A stretch of DNA of 64,000 nt from Curtobacterium sp. PhB115 (GCF_003752025.1 NZ_RJKR01000005.1:718234-782233), one strand, 5' to 3'; shown: positions 48,812-57,890, counted from the stretch's first letter. Notes: a model not told the origin generated them from the sequence alone. Numbers and translations are program-made.

Positions 48812-51022
48812 GTGACGAACGAGATCCGGTCGTTGAAAGCACGACTGATCGGGGATCCCCTCCCCTCCGAGAAGCTCGAAGGACAGCTCCTCCCGAAGCA
48901 CCTGGCCCTGCCGATCTTCGCGAGTGACCCGCTGTCCTCTGTCGCGTACGCGCCGCAGGAACTCCTGATGATCCTGCTGCTCGGCGGCATGGCGTTCCTG
49001 ACCTTCGCGCCGTGGGTGGCCGCACTCGTCGTGCTGCTCCTCGTCGTGGTCGTCGCGTCGTACCGACAGCTGATCAAGGCGTACCCGTCGGGTGGTGGCG
49101 ACTACGAGGTGGCGCACCGGAACCTCGGTGAGAAGGCCGGCCTCGTCGTCGCGTCGGCGCTGCTCGTCGACTACGTGATGACCGTCGCGGTGTCGGTGGC
49201 GTCCGGCGTGGACAACATCATCTCGGCGCTCCCGATGCTCAACCAGTTCCGCGTCGAGCTCGCACTGGTGTTCGTCGTGCTGCTCGCCGCGACGAACCTG
49301 CGCGGAGTGCGGGAGTCGAGCAAGGCGTTCGCGATCCCCACCTACCTGTTCGTGGCGTCGGTCTTCGTCATGGTCGTCACCGGCCTGGTGCGGGTCGCCG
49401 CGGGCAACGCCCCCGTCGCCGAGTCCGCCGCGTACACGGTGCAGAACGTCGAGCACACCACGCAGGCGGCGTTCATCCTGCTGCTCCTCCGGGCCTTCGC
49501 GTCCGGTTGCTCGGCGCTCACCGGCGTCGAGGCGATCGCGAACGGCGTGCAGGCCTTCCGACGCCCGAAGATCAAGAACGCGCAGGCGACCCTCGTGGCG
49601 ATGGGCGGCATCGCGATCGTCCTGTTCATCGGGCTCATCACCCTCGCGCTCGTGTCCCGCGTGCACTACGCCGAACGCGCCTGCGACCTGCAGGGCTTCG
49701 CGGACTGCGCGACGACGCCGCAGCGCTCCCTGATCGCCCAGATCGCGGCGGCGACGTTCGGGGACAACTCGGTGCTGTTCTTCGTCATCCAGGCGACGAC
49801 CGCGGCGGTGCTCCTCCTCGCCGCGAACACGGCGTTCAACGGGTTCCCGCTGCTCGGCTCGATCCTGGCCCGTGACTCGTACGCGCCGAAGGCGCTCTCC
49901 ACCCGCGGTGACCGGCTCATCTACTCGAACGGCGTGATCGTCCTGGCGCTGGTCGCCGCCGCGCTGCTCGTGGTCTACCGGGCCAACGTGACCAGCCTGA
50001 TCCAGCTCTACATCATCGGCGTGTTCGTGTCGTTCACCCTCGGCCAGACGGGGATGGTCGTGCACTGGACGCGGCTGCTCCGGACGGACCCCTCCGTGAA
50101 CCGGGGGCAGGTCATCCGGTCGCGGATCACCAACGCGATCGGCGCGACGTTCACCCTGGTCGTGCTCGTCATCGTCACCATCACGAAGTTCACGCACGGC
50201 GCCTGGCTGGTGTTCCTGATCATGCCGATCCTCTACGTGCTGATGCTCGGGGTGAACCGGTACTACCGCGACGTCTCCCACGAGATCGAGGCCGACGTCG
50301 AGACGAAGTTCGGTGCGACCGGCGACCACGCGATCGTGCTGGTGAACAAGCTGCAGAAGCCGGTGCTCAAGGCGCTCGACTACGCCGTCGCCGCGGAGCA
50401 CGCGAGCATCGAGGCGGTCCACGTCGCGATCGACGACGCCGACGCCCAGCACCTGCGCGACCAGTGGGCGGAGTACGGCCTCCGGGTGCCGCTCACGATC
50501 ATCCCGAGCCCGTACCGCGACATCTCGATGCCGCTCATCAAGTACATCAAGACCCACCGGCTCGAGCACGGCTCCGAGGTCGTCACGGTCTACACACCGG
50601 TGTTCATCGTCGGGCACTGGTGGGAGGGGCTCCTCCACAACCACCGCGGCCGTCGCATCCGCAAGAAGCTGCTGCTCGTGCACGGCGTCACGGTCGCGCT
50701 CGTGCCGTGGCTGCTCGACTCGTCGGAGCTGCTCTACGGCCGTCGGTCCCGTCCGCTGCCCGGCCAGGAGCGTCGCGGCGAGCCCGTCCGGCCGCCGTTC
50801 CGCGCCCCGGTGCCGTCCTCGCCGCCACCCGCAGACCCCGGTTCGGGGTCCGGGTCCGCAGCTTCCGACCGTCTGCTGCGGTCCGCGCAGCGCAACAGCC
50901 TGCAGCCCCGACGGGCGACGCGGCCGGCCGGTCCCGCCGAGGGTGCAGACCCCACGCTCTCGACGGGGGAGATCCACGCGCTCGTCCCGTCGCCTGCGCG
51001 CCGCGGGGCCGACGAGTCGTAG
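48812..51022 (+). CDS. APC-superfamily permease (KimA-like)
   Basis: A 736-residue protein with about 12 helices, beginning TNEIRSLKARLIGDPLPSEK. The block FASDPLSSVAYAPQELLMIL and a large C-terminal cytoplasmic domain (about 480-640, GDHAIVLVNKLQKPVLKALDYA, a USP-like alpha/beta fold) match KimA/YdaO-type potassium importers. The final ~90 residues are Pro/Ser-rich and disordered. KimA proteins are often controlled by c-di-AMP; I see no ydaO riboswitch here, and a leaderless start leaves no room for one. Amino-acid transport is the alternative. Confidence 0.85.
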   Translation: MTNEIRSLKARLIGDPLPSEKLEGQLLPKHLALPIFASDPLSSVAYAPQELLMILLLGGMAFLTFAPWVAALVVLLLVVVVASYRQLIKAYPSGGGDYEVAHRNLGEKAGLVVASALLVDYVMTVAVSVASGVDNIISALPMLNQFRVELALVFVVLLAATNLRGVRESSKAFAIPTYLFVASVFVMVVTGLVRVAAGNAPVAESAAYTVQNVEHTTQAAFILLLLRAFASGCSALTGVEAIANGVQAFRRPKIKNAQATLVAMGGIAIVLFIGLITLALVSRVHYAERACDLQGFADCATTPQRSLIAQIAAATFGDNSVLFFVIQATTAAVLLLAANTAFNGFPLLGSILARDSYAPKALSTRGDRLIYSNGVIVLALVAAALLVVYRANVTSLIQLYIIGVFVSFTLGQTGMVVHWTRLLRTDPSVNRGQVIRSRITNAIGATFTLVVLVIVTITKFTHGAWLVFLIMPILYVLMLGVNRYYRDVSHEIEADVETKFGATGDHAIVLVNKLQKPVLKALDYAVAAEHASIEAVHVAIDDADAQHLRDQWAEYGLRVPLTIIPSPYRDISMPLIKYIKTHRLEHGSEVVTVYTPVFIVGHWWEGLLHNHRGRRIRKKLLLVHGVTVALVPWLLDSSELLYGRRSRPLPGQERRGEPVRPPFRAPVPSSPPPADPGSGSGSAASDRLLRSAQRNSLQPRRATRPAGPAEGADPTLSTGEIHALVPSPARRGADES

Positions 51023-51033
51023 CATCTGACGTC

Positions 51034-51789
51034 ATGACGATCTCCGACCTGCGGACGTTCGCCACGTTCGACGGCCACGGCGGCAAGGTGTCGAAGCGTG
51101 TCGAGGTCCTCGACCACGAGCCCCCGGTCGGCAGCGCCCACGAGGGACTCGTCGCGGTGCTCGGCGAACACCCCCTCGGTGCGCTCGACGAACGTGCCGC
51201 CGACGAGTCGGCCGCGCTGTCGCGTGGCGTCCCGAGCGTCGGCTGGGTGGACCCGGCCGCGCTCCGGGACTGGTACCGGCCCGACCGCGTGGTCGTCTCC
51301 CGCCTCGAGGCGCGGCAGTCCGGCATCGAACCGGGCCTGTACGCCGACTCACGCGGTCGCGGTCGCGTCCGGATCGACGGCCTGGAGGCACGACTCGCCC
51401 CCGACGGTCGGCCCGCGTTCCGCGCGCTGGCCGGTCCCGGCGACGAGCCCGTCGTGGACGTCCCGCTGCCGGTGGACCAGGCGGTCCGGCTCGTCGCGGT
51501 GACCGCCGTCGACGAGGGCCTCGAGGTCGTGACCACGCCGGTCTCCCCCTACCTGCAGCCCGGTGCGCACGACGCGTTCGACGACGACGTCCCCGGGTTG
51601 CCGCCGCGGCCGTCCAGCGGGCGGGTCGTGGTGTCGGCGACGGTCCTGCTCGACGGGGCCCTGCACGAGGTCGAGCGGATCGACGAGCGGGCGGCCACGA
51701 TCTGGATCCGGCGGGACGGGCAGGTGGTCCCGATCGCGACGAGTGCCGTCGGGCCCGATCTCGTGCGGTACACGGCGGTCCCCGTCTGA
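51034..51789 (+). CDS. Hypothetical protein
   Basis: A 251-residue soluble, acidic protein starting TISDLRTFATFDGHGGKVSK. It is rich in beta-type Val/Asp/Pro segments with no helix or signal. I recognise no domain. TAGCAT lies eight bases before the ATG, so it has its own leaderless promoter, but it also follows the permease by only 11 bp. Codon use is normal, which supports a real gene. Confidence 0.65.
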   Translation: MTISDLRTFATFDGHGGKVSKRVEVLDHEPPVGSAHEGLVAVLGEHPLGALDERAADESAALSRGVPSVGWVDPAALRDWYRPDRVVVSRLEARQSGIEPGLYADSRGRGRVRIDGLEARLAPDGRPAFRALAGPGDEPVVDVPLPVDQAVRLVAVTAVDEGLEVVTTPVSPYLQPGAHDAFDDDVPGLPPRPSSGRVVVSATVLLDGALHEVERIDERAATIWIRRDGQVVPIATSAVGPDLVRYTAVPV

Positions 51790-51801
51790 CGCGGGCTCGG
51801 G

Positions 51802-51855
51802 TTCGGCTTCGGCTTCGGCTTCGGCTTCGGTTTCGGCTTCGGCTTCGGCTTCGGG
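51802..51855. repeat. 6-bp tandem repeat TTCGGC x9
   Basis: Nine hexamers, eight of them TTCGGC or a one-base variant, between the hypothetical gene and the DUF3072 gene. It is non-coding. Confidence 0.95.
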
Positions 51856-51904
51856 GGACGACGGGCTGCGTGGCACGTCGGGGGTGGCGCGTAGCGTCGC
51901 CGGC

Positions 51905-52150
51905 ATGAGTGATGCAGACCAGACCATCGGCGGCGCCCGTCCGGACCCGTCGACCGACGCGAGCAAGGACCCCGAGCAGTGGGTCACCGGTGACGAGCCG
52001 ATGACCGGACCGCAGCGCAGCTACCTCGACACCCTGGCTCGCGAAGCCGGCGAGGAACTCCCTGCCGACCTCACCAAGGCCGAGGCCTCGGAGCACATCG
52101 ACCGCCTGCAGCAGCAGACCGGCCGCGGAGCCGACTCGTCCGGTTCCTGA
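51905..52150 (+). CDS. DUF3072-family small protein
   Basis: 81 residues. DPEQWVTGDEPMTGPQRSYLDTLAREAGEELPADLTKAEASEHIDRLQ is the DUF3072 pattern, a small helical domain found widely in actinobacteria and some proteobacteria. The function is unknown. TAGCGT seven bases before the ATG indicates a leaderless mRNA. Confidence 0.85.
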   Translation: MSDADQTIGGARPDPSTDASKDPEQWVTGDEPMTGPQRSYLDTLAREAGEELPADLTKAEASEHIDRLQQQTGRGADSSGS

Positions 52151-52259
52151 GGACCGGTCCGCCGTTCGGCGGACAGCAGCCTGGGCATGTTCTGGTGATG
52201 TCCGGGAAGACCCCCGGACGAGGGGCATCGGTGACGCGTCAACGGTTAGCTTCGGGGCC

Positions 52260-52700
52260 ATGCGAACGACATCGACCTCCATCGGCCTGACCGCGCTCCG
52301 CATCGTCCTCGGGGTGGTGTTCATCGCCCACGGCGCACAGAAGTTCGCCCAGGGCATCCCGAACGTGGCCCGGGGGTTCTCCGGCATGGGCGTGCCGTTG
52401 GCCGACGTCGCGGCGCCCCTCGTCGCGGGTCTCGAGCTCGTGGGCGGAGTGCTGCTCGTGCTCGGTGTCGCCACCCGGGTCGTGGGGGTGCTGCTCGCCG
52501 TCGACATGGTGGTGGCCGGGCTCCTCGCGCACGCCACCGCCGGGTTCTTCTCGCAGGACGGCGGGTTCGAGTACGTGCTCGTGCTCGCGGTCGGGTCGCT
52601 CGTCGTGGCGCTGACCGGCCCGGGGCGCTTCTCGCTCGACGCCTTGTTCCTGGCCGCGTCGCGCCGTCGTCGTGGCGTGCGGGAGCCCTTGCCCGCTTGA
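52260..52700 (+). CDS. DoxX-family membrane protein
   Basis: A 146-residue four-helix membrane protein. LTALRIVLGVVFIAHGAQKF and PLVAGLELVGGVLLVLGVATR are DoxX hallmarks. Members take part in thiol or redox defence with partner enzymes (for example the mycobacterial DoxX-SseA-SodA complex), though many are uncharacterised. TAGCTT seven bases upstream marks a leaderless start. Confidence 0.92.
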   Translation: MRTTSTSIGLTALRIVLGVVFIAHGAQKFAQGIPNVARGFSGMGVPLADVAAPLVAGLELVGGVLLVLGVATRVVGVLLAVDMVVAGLLAHATAGFFSQDGGFEYVLVLAVGSLVVALTGPGRFSLDALFLAASRRRRGVREPLPA

Positions 52701-52892
52701 CGCGCTCGCGCCCGCGCTCGCACGGTGCGACGTCGCGCGCGCCCGCCTCCCGCAGTGTGCGAGGTTCCGTGCAGTGTGCCGGGCGGTTTGCCTCGCACAC
52801 TGCGCCGAACCTCGCACCGTCGCGCGGGCCCCGTCGCACCGTGCGACCCACACCCGCGGCTCTCCTCGCACCGTGCGAGGTCGCGCGACGCC
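52701..52892. repeat. Palindrome cluster between DoxX and monooxygenase genes
   Basis: 192 bp without a gene. GCAGTGTGCGAGG (52752-52764) pairs with CCTCGCACACTGC (52791-52803), and GAGGTTC nests with GAACCTC. TCGCACGGTGCGA, TCGCACCGTGCGA and CTCGCACCGTGCGAG recur as separate small palindromes. All share TCGCAC/GTGCGA units. Confidence 0.8.
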
Positions 52893-54014
52893 TCACGCCC
52901 CGGCGAGTGCGTCCATCACCTGTCGCGCGATGAGCCGGCCGGCCCGGTTCGCCCCGATCGTCGACGCCTGGGGCCCGTAGCCGGCCAGGAACAGCCGCGG
53001 TTCCTCCACCGAGCACCCCTCGGCGACGACGACCCCGCCAGCCGAGGTCCGCAGGTGCAACGGCGCGAGGTGCCGGAGGTCCGCCCGGAACCCCGTCGCC
53101 CAGATGATCGCGTCGGCGTGCACGTGCGTGCCGTCAGCGGTCACGACACCGGTCTCGTCGATCCGCGTGAACATCGGCTCGTCCCGCAGCACACCGCGGT
53201 CGATGCCCGCACGGATGCGCCGCGACACCGGGACACCCGTGCCGCTGACGATGCTCGGCAGGACCTCGCCCGCCCGTGCTGCACGATCCTGTTCGTCCAC
53301 CGCGGCGACCGCCGACTCGAGGTCGAGCGACGCCGTCTCCGCCCACACCATCGGTCGCCGGGTGAACCACCTCGTGGACCGGGCGACACCGTCGAGCTCG
53401 AGCAGGAAACCGATCGCACTCGTCCCTCCGCCGACGACGACGACGTCCTGGCGGGCGAACTCCGTCGCGCTCCGGTACTCGGTCGTGTCGACTTGACGAC
53501 CCTTGAAGCGGTCGCGGCCCGGGTACCACGGCACGAACGGCGTTCCCCACGTGCCGGAGGCGTTGACGACGACGTCCGCACTGATCCGCGTCTCGGTGCC
53601 GTCCGGCGTCCTGGTCGTGACGCAGAGTCCACCGTCGGGCCCGTCGATGCGGGAAACGGACGACACGGCGACGGGCCGCCGCACACGGAGGTCGTAGTGC
53701 TGCTCGAACCGCCGGTAGTACTCGCCGACGACGTCCCGGGCGGGCCGCGATCGATCGGCATCGTCGAACTGCAGCCCCATGGCGCGCATGCCGGGCAGAT
53801 CGTGCACCCGGTGGGCTGCCCCGAGCCGGAGCGCTTCCCACCGGAACTGCCACGCGCCGCCGGTGCCCGGTGCGCGGTCGAGCAGCACGAGGTCCTGCCC
53901 CGGCACGAGTCCCAGTCGGCGGAGGTGGTATCCCACTGACAGACCGGCCTGGCCCGCACCGATCACGACCACGCGGGCGTGCTGGTCGACTGGCTTCTCG
54001 AGGGGTTCGGTCAT
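52893..54014 (-). CDS. Flavin-containing monooxygenase/FAD-NAD(P)-binding oxidoreductase
   Basis: A 373-residue two-dinucleotide-fold flavoprotein. The FAD site is VVIGAGQAGLSVGYHL (about 14-29) and the NADPH site VVVGGGTSAIGFLLEL near residue 175. GTWGTPFVPWYPG and the late ATGFRADLRHL motif fit the FMO/CzcO-like group. It probably oxidises a small soft-nucleophile or ketone substrate. The ATG has AGGAGA nine bases upstream. It is divergent from the DUF3073 gene. Confidence 0.9.
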   Translation of the reverse strand: MTEPLEKPVDQHARVVVIGAGQAGLSVGYHLRRLGLVPGQDLVLLDRAPGTGGAWQFRWEALRLGAAHRVHDLPGMRAMGLQFDDADRSRPARDVVGEYYRRFEQHYDLRVRRPVAVSSVSRIDGPDGGLCVTTRTPDGTETRISADVVVNASGTWGTPFVPWYPGRDRFKGRQVDTTEYRSATEFARQDVVVVGGGTSAIGFLLELDGVARSTRWFTRRPMVWAETASLDLESAVAAVDEQDRAARAGEVLPSIVSGTGVPVSRRIRAGIDRGVLRDEPMFTRIDETGVVTADGTHVHADAIIWATGFRADLRHLAPLHLRTSAGGVVVAEGCSVEEPRLFLAGYGPQASTIGANRAGRLIARQVMDALAGA

Positions 54015-54172
54015 CACTTCGATTCTCCTGTGCGCGGAGCCGTCGCGGCGACGTCCAGAACGAGGTACATGGTAGAGTGATCGGCAGATTTCAAACCACG
54101 AACCGTCTGGTTCCCCGAGTGATCTTCCGTCATTCGCCAGGACCGGACCAGAGCCGAACGAGGGGGTCACGC

Positions 54173-54391
54173 ATGGGGCGCGGCCGTCAAAAGGCGAAGC
54201 ACACCAAGGTTGCCCGCGAGCTGAAGTACTTCAGCCCGCAGACGAACTACGGTGCACTCGAGCAGGAGCTCTCCGCCGGACAACACTCCGATGACGACCT
54301 CATCGACCGCTGGGCGGACCAGTACGGTCCCGATGCGGCAGAGGACACCGACGAGTTCGAGTCCCAAGAGGACCAGAACAAGTCCGCCTGA
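54173..54391 (+). CDS. DUF3073-family small protein
   Basis: 72 residues. GRGRQKAKHTKVARELKYFS is the strongly conserved basic N-terminus of DUF3073, which is nearly universal in actinobacteria; the second half is acidic (DDDLIDRWADQYG). The charge split suggests an RNA- or ribosome-associated role, but none is known. AGGGGG lies ahead of the ATG. It is near purM, as in other actinobacteria. Confidence 0.92.
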   Translation: MGRGRQKAKHTKVARELKYFSPQTNYGALEQELSAGQHSDDDLIDRWADQYGPDAAEDTDEFESQEDQNKSA

Positions 54392-54785
54392 CCTTCGTCG
54401 CCGTCACGCCGCGCGCCTCTGGGCAGCGCGGCGTTTCTGCGTGCCCGGACGCCTCGCACCGTGCGCTCAGAACTCACCGCGCGGACCCCGCCGACCGGTC
54501 GCGACTCCCCGCGCGGGTGACGCCGAGCGGTCACGAAGTGTCGCCCGCGGACGGTCCAAGCGACAGTTCGTGACCACTCGGCGGGCGCCTGACGGCAGGT
54601 TGTGACCACTCGGCGCAGCGCGCAGCGCAGCGCCGGCAGCAGCACCGGCAGCAGCAGCAGCGCCGGCAGCAGCAGCAGGACCGGCGGCAGCAGCAGGACC
54701 GGCGGCAGCAGCAGCCGCGGCACCAGCCCTGGAGGCACGAGCAACGCCCGCCCCGCGTCCTGCGTGACGGGCGTGGCCGGCTCGG
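54392..54785. repeat. Gene-free repeat block: family C hairpin plus CAGCAG-rich tract
   Basis: 394 bp without a gene. The family C hairpin has 24-base arms (54521-54544 and 54560-54583) with two mismatches, and an imperfect outer stem spans about 54503-54612. Next comes a tract (about 54631-54722) of (GGCAGCAGCA)-type units with CCGGCAGCAG repeated. The purM stop follows. Confidence 0.85.
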
Positions 54786-55883
54786 TCAGCCCGCGTAGCT
54801 CCCGACGAGCCGCACCGCGCCGCCGTCGACACCCTTCGCGCCCTGCTCGAACCCGGTCAGGTCGCGCGCAGACGTGGCGATGGTGCCGACCGGCCACGTC
54901 GGCATGCCCGCGGCACCGAGCGAAGCGATGACGTCGGCAGCGGCACCCGCGGAGACGACGGCGAACATGCCGATGCCCAGGTTCCAGGTGCCCTCGGTGT
55001 CCTCGATCGGGGTCCCCGCCATCGAAGCGAGCACCCGGAAGACGGGGAGCGGCTGCCAGGTGGAGCGGTCGACCTCGACCCAGGAGCCGACGGGCAGCAC
55101 GCGCGCCAGGTTCGCCGCGATGCCACCACCGGTGACGTGCGACAGGGAGTGCACGGCGCCGGGGTGCTGCGCGAGCAGGTCGAGCAGCGGCGTCGTGTAC
55201 AAGCGAGTCGGCTCGAGCAGCGCTTCGCCGACGGTGACACCAGCGAACTCGGGCAGCTGGTCGGTGAACCCGACGTTCCGCGACGCCAGGATGTGCCGGA
55301 CGAGCGAGTAGCCGTTCGAGTGCAACCCCGAGGACTCGATCGCGAGCACGACGTCGCCGTCCTGCACGAGGTGCGCTCCGAGCTGCGCATCGGCCTCGAC
55401 GACACCCGTCGCCGCGCCGGCCACGTCGTAGTCGTCCGGCCCGAGCAGCCCCGGGTGTTCGGCGGTCTCGCCACCGACGAGTGCGGTCCCCGTCTCCGCG
55501 CAGCCGCGGGCGATGCCGGCGACGATGTCCGCGATGCGGTTCGGGACGACGCGCCCGCAGGCGATGTAGTCCGTCATGAAGAGGGGCTTCGCGCCGACCA
55601 CGACGATGTCGTCGACGACCATGCCGACCAGGTCCTGCCCGATGGTGTCGTGCTTGTCGATCGCCTGCGCGATGGCGACCTTGGTGCCGACGCCGTCGGT
55701 CGAGGTCGCGAGCAACGGGTGTGAGAAGTCCTTCAGGAACGCCACGTCGTAGAGTCCGGCGAAGCCACCGACGCCGCCCAGCACCTGCGCGTTGTGGGTG
55801 GCCGCGACTGCGGACTTCATGAGTTCGACGGCCAGGTCACCGGCAGCGGTGTCCACTCCGGCTTCGGCGTACGGGTTGGGCAT
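54786..55883 (-). CDS. purM: Phosphoribosylformylglycinamidine cyclo-ligase
   Basis: A 365-residue AIR synthase of de novo purine synthesis. It uses ATP to close FGAM to AIR. Family blocks seen are TSTDGVGTKVAIA, DLVGMVVDDIVVVGAKPLFM, VGGETAEHPG, HSNGYSLVR and VTGGGIAANL. The length is usual. The ATG at 55883 (PNPYAEAGVDTAAGDLAVELM) has GAAGGA upstream. It is divergent from purF over 73 bp, a common arrangement that allows joint control by purine supply. Confidence 0.97.
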   Translation of the reverse strand: MPNPYAEAGVDTAAGDLAVELMKSAVAATHNAQVLGGVGGFAGLYDVAFLKDFSHPLLATSTDGVGTKVAIAQAIDKHDTIGQDLVGMVVDDIVVVGAKPLFMTDYIACGRVVPNRIADIVAGIARGCAETGTALVGGETAEHPGLLGPDDYDVAGAATGVVEADAQLGAHLVQDGDVVLAIESSGLHSNGYSLVRHILASRNVGFTDQLPEFAGVTVGEALLEPTRLYTTPLLDLLAQHPGAVHSLSHVTGGGIAANLARVLPVGSWVEVDRSTWQPLPVFRVLASMAGTPIEDTEGTWNLGIGMFAVVSAGAAADVIASLGAAGMPTWPVGTIATSARDLTGFEQGAKGVDGGAVRLVGSYAG

Positions 55884-55956
55884 GCGGAGTCCTTCGCGGT
55901 GACATGGCAGACTTGTTCGGTACCCCCCGATTCTACGGTCTGGAGCACACCCGCGA

Positions 55957-57414
55957 ATGTGCGGCATCGTCGGCCTTGTTGCGCAGGGCCCAGCCAACCA
56001 ATCCATCTACGACGCACTGCTCCTCCTGCAGCACCGCGGGCAGGACTCGACGGGCATCGCCACGGTCGAGGGTCACGTGCACCACATGCACAAGACCCGC
56101 GGTCACGTGCGCGAGTCGTTCCGTACCCGTGACATGCGTGCCCTCCTCGGCACCATGGGCCTCGGGCACGTGCGGTACGCCACGAAGGGTGCCGCGAGCA
56201 ACGAGGAAGAAGCGCAGCCGTTCTACGTGAACGCGCCGTACGGCATCGTCCTCGTCCACAACGGCAACCTCACCAACACGCGGGAACTGACGCGTGAACT
56301 GTTCGACATCGACCGTCGGCACCTCAACACCACGTCGGACACCGAACTCCTGGTGAACGTGCTGGCGCACGAGCTGCAGGGGCAGGTCCGCGGCACGGAC
56401 CTCGACCCGGGTCAGGTCTTCGACGCCGTCGAGCGCGTGCACGAGCGCGTCGAGGGCTCCTACGCCACCATCGCCACGATCGCCGGCCACGGGCTCCTGG
56501 CGTTCCGCGACCCGTTCGGCATCCGGCCGCTGATCCTCGGGCACAAGTTCGACGAGGCCGGCAAGCCGGAGTGGGTCGTCGCGAGCGAGTCGCTCGTCCT
56601 CGAGTCCGGCGGCTACGAGATCGTCCGCGACGTCGCCCCCGGCGAAGCGATCTTCATCGAGATGAACGGGCAGATGCACGCCCGCCAGTGCGCGAAGAAC
56701 CCGCGGCTCGTGCCGTGCTCGTTCGAGTACGTGTACCTGGCCCGTCCGGACTCCGTGATGAACGGCATCTCCGTCTACGACGCGCGTCTGCGTCTCGGCA
56801 ACCGCTTGGCCGACACGATCGCCCAGTACGCCCCGACCGGCGACATCGACGTGGTCATGCCGATCCCGGACTCCTCCCGGCCCGCCGCGATGCAGGTCGC
56901 GCAGAAGCTCGGCATCGAGTACCGCGAGGGCTTCTACAAGAACCGCTACGTCGGCCGCACGTTCATCATGCCGGGGCAGGCGGAGCGCAAGCGTTCCGTG
57001 CGTCAGAAGCTCAACGCGATGTCGTCGGAGTTCAAGGGCAAGAACATCCTGATCGTCGACGACTCGATCGTGCGCGGCACGACGAGCAAGGAGATCGTGG
57101 AGATGGCCCGCGCCGCCGGTGCGAACGAGGTCACCTTCACGAGCGCCGCTCCCCCGGTCCGCTACCCGCACGTCTACGGCATCAACATGCCGACGCGCGA
57201 GGAACTGATCGCGCACGACCGGAAGATCCCGGAGATCAACCGCGTGCTCGGCAGCGACCACCTGATCTACCAGGAGATCGGCGACATGCGGGACGCGATC
57301 ATCGAGGGGTCCGACGTGACCGATCTCGAGATGAGCTGCTTCACGGGTGAGTACGTCACGGGCACCGTGAGCCCGGAGTACCTGTCCTGGGTCGAAGCGA
57401 ACCAGCTCAGCTGA
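55957..57414 (+). CDS. purF: Amidophosphoribosyltransferase
   Basis: A 485-residue enzyme of the first committed step of purine synthesis (PRPP plus glutamine to phosphoribosylamine). Met is followed by CGIVGLVAQ, so Cys is exposed as the N-terminal nucleophile of the glutaminase domain. The C-terminal phosphoribosyltransferase domain has ILIVDDSIVRGTTS (PRPP loop). The loop VMPIPDSSRPAA differs slightly from the common PDSG form. GGAG lies 11 bases upstream of the ATG. The gene ends at a perfect family A palindrome. Confidence 0.97.
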   Translation: MCGIVGLVAQGPANQSIYDALLLLQHRGQDSTGIATVEGHVHHMHKTRGHVRESFRTRDMRALLGTMGLGHVRYATKGAASNEEEAQPFYVNAPYGIVLVHNGNLTNTRELTRELFDIDRRHLNTTSDTELLVNVLAHELQGQVRGTDLDPGQVFDAVERVHERVEGSYATIATIAGHGLLAFRDPFGIRPLILGHKFDEAGKPEWVVASESLVLESGGYEIVRDVAPGEAIFIEMNGQMHARQCAKNPRLVPCSFEYVYLARPDSVMNGISVYDARLRLGNRLADTIAQYAPTGDIDVVMPIPDSSRPAAMQVAQKLGIEYREGFYKNRYVGRTFIMPGQAERKRSVRQKLNAMSSEFKGKNILIVDDSIVRGTTSKEIVEMARAAGANEVTFTSAAPPVRYPHVYGINMPTREELIAHDRKIPEINRVLGSDHLIYQEIGDMRDAIIEGSDVTDLEMSCFTGEYVTGTVSPEYLSWVEANQLS

Positions 57415-57438
57415 GTGGGGGTCGCGAACGCGACCCGT

Positions 57439-57488
57439 CAACGGCCGGGAGGCGCGGTGCCAGCTGGCACCGCGCCTCCCGGCCGTTG
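57439..57488. terminator. Perfect 50-bp palindrome, family A
   Basis: Arms of 25 bp (57439-57463 and 57464-57488) are exact reverse complements with no loop; the core is GGGAGGCGCGGTGCCAG. It sits between the converging purF and a membrane-protein gene. Confidence 0.9.
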
Positions 57489-57500
57489 ATCTGGTGGCGG

Positions 57501-57890
57501 CTACTGCCGCTGGTCGCCGTGGTCGTCGATCTCACCCTCGACCGTCTCGGGCGGCAGTTCGACCTCGACGCGCTCAGCGGTCAGGCGTGCCGCACGACGG
57601 GCGTAGACCCGGTCGAACACGACGGCGGTGACTGCGCCGACGAAGGCACCGGCGGTGACGCCCCACAGGCTGAAGTAGCCGACGAGGCTGCCGAAGCTCG
57701 ATTCCTCCTGCTGGCCGCCGAGGTTCATGGTGAGCGAGACGACCACGAGGGTGGCGAGGAAGCCGAGGACGGCACCGCCGACGATGAAGACGCCGAACTT
57801 CGGGGCTCGGCGGATCGTCACCTCGTCGGAGGAGGAGACGGTGGTCGGTGCCGGAGCCGGGCGTTCGTCGGGTCCATCGGTGTTGCTCAC
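57501..57890 (-). CDS. Two-helix membrane protein near purF
   Basis: 129 residues with a Pro/Ser/Thr-rich N-terminus, helices at about 34-58 (FGVFIVGGAVLGFLATLVVVSL) and 71-97 (GSLVGYFSLWGVTAGAFVGAV), and an acidic tail. Proteins like this sit beside purine genes in Microbacteriaceae (recall), function unknown. The GTG start follows GGGAGG. Confidence 0.75.
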   Translation of the reverse strand: MSNTDGPDERPAPAPTTVSSSDEVTIRRAPKFGVFIVGGAVLGFLATLVVVSLTMNLGGQQEESSFGSLVGYFSLWGVTAGAFVGAVTAVVFDRVYARRAARLTAERVEVELPPETVEGEIDDHGDQRQ

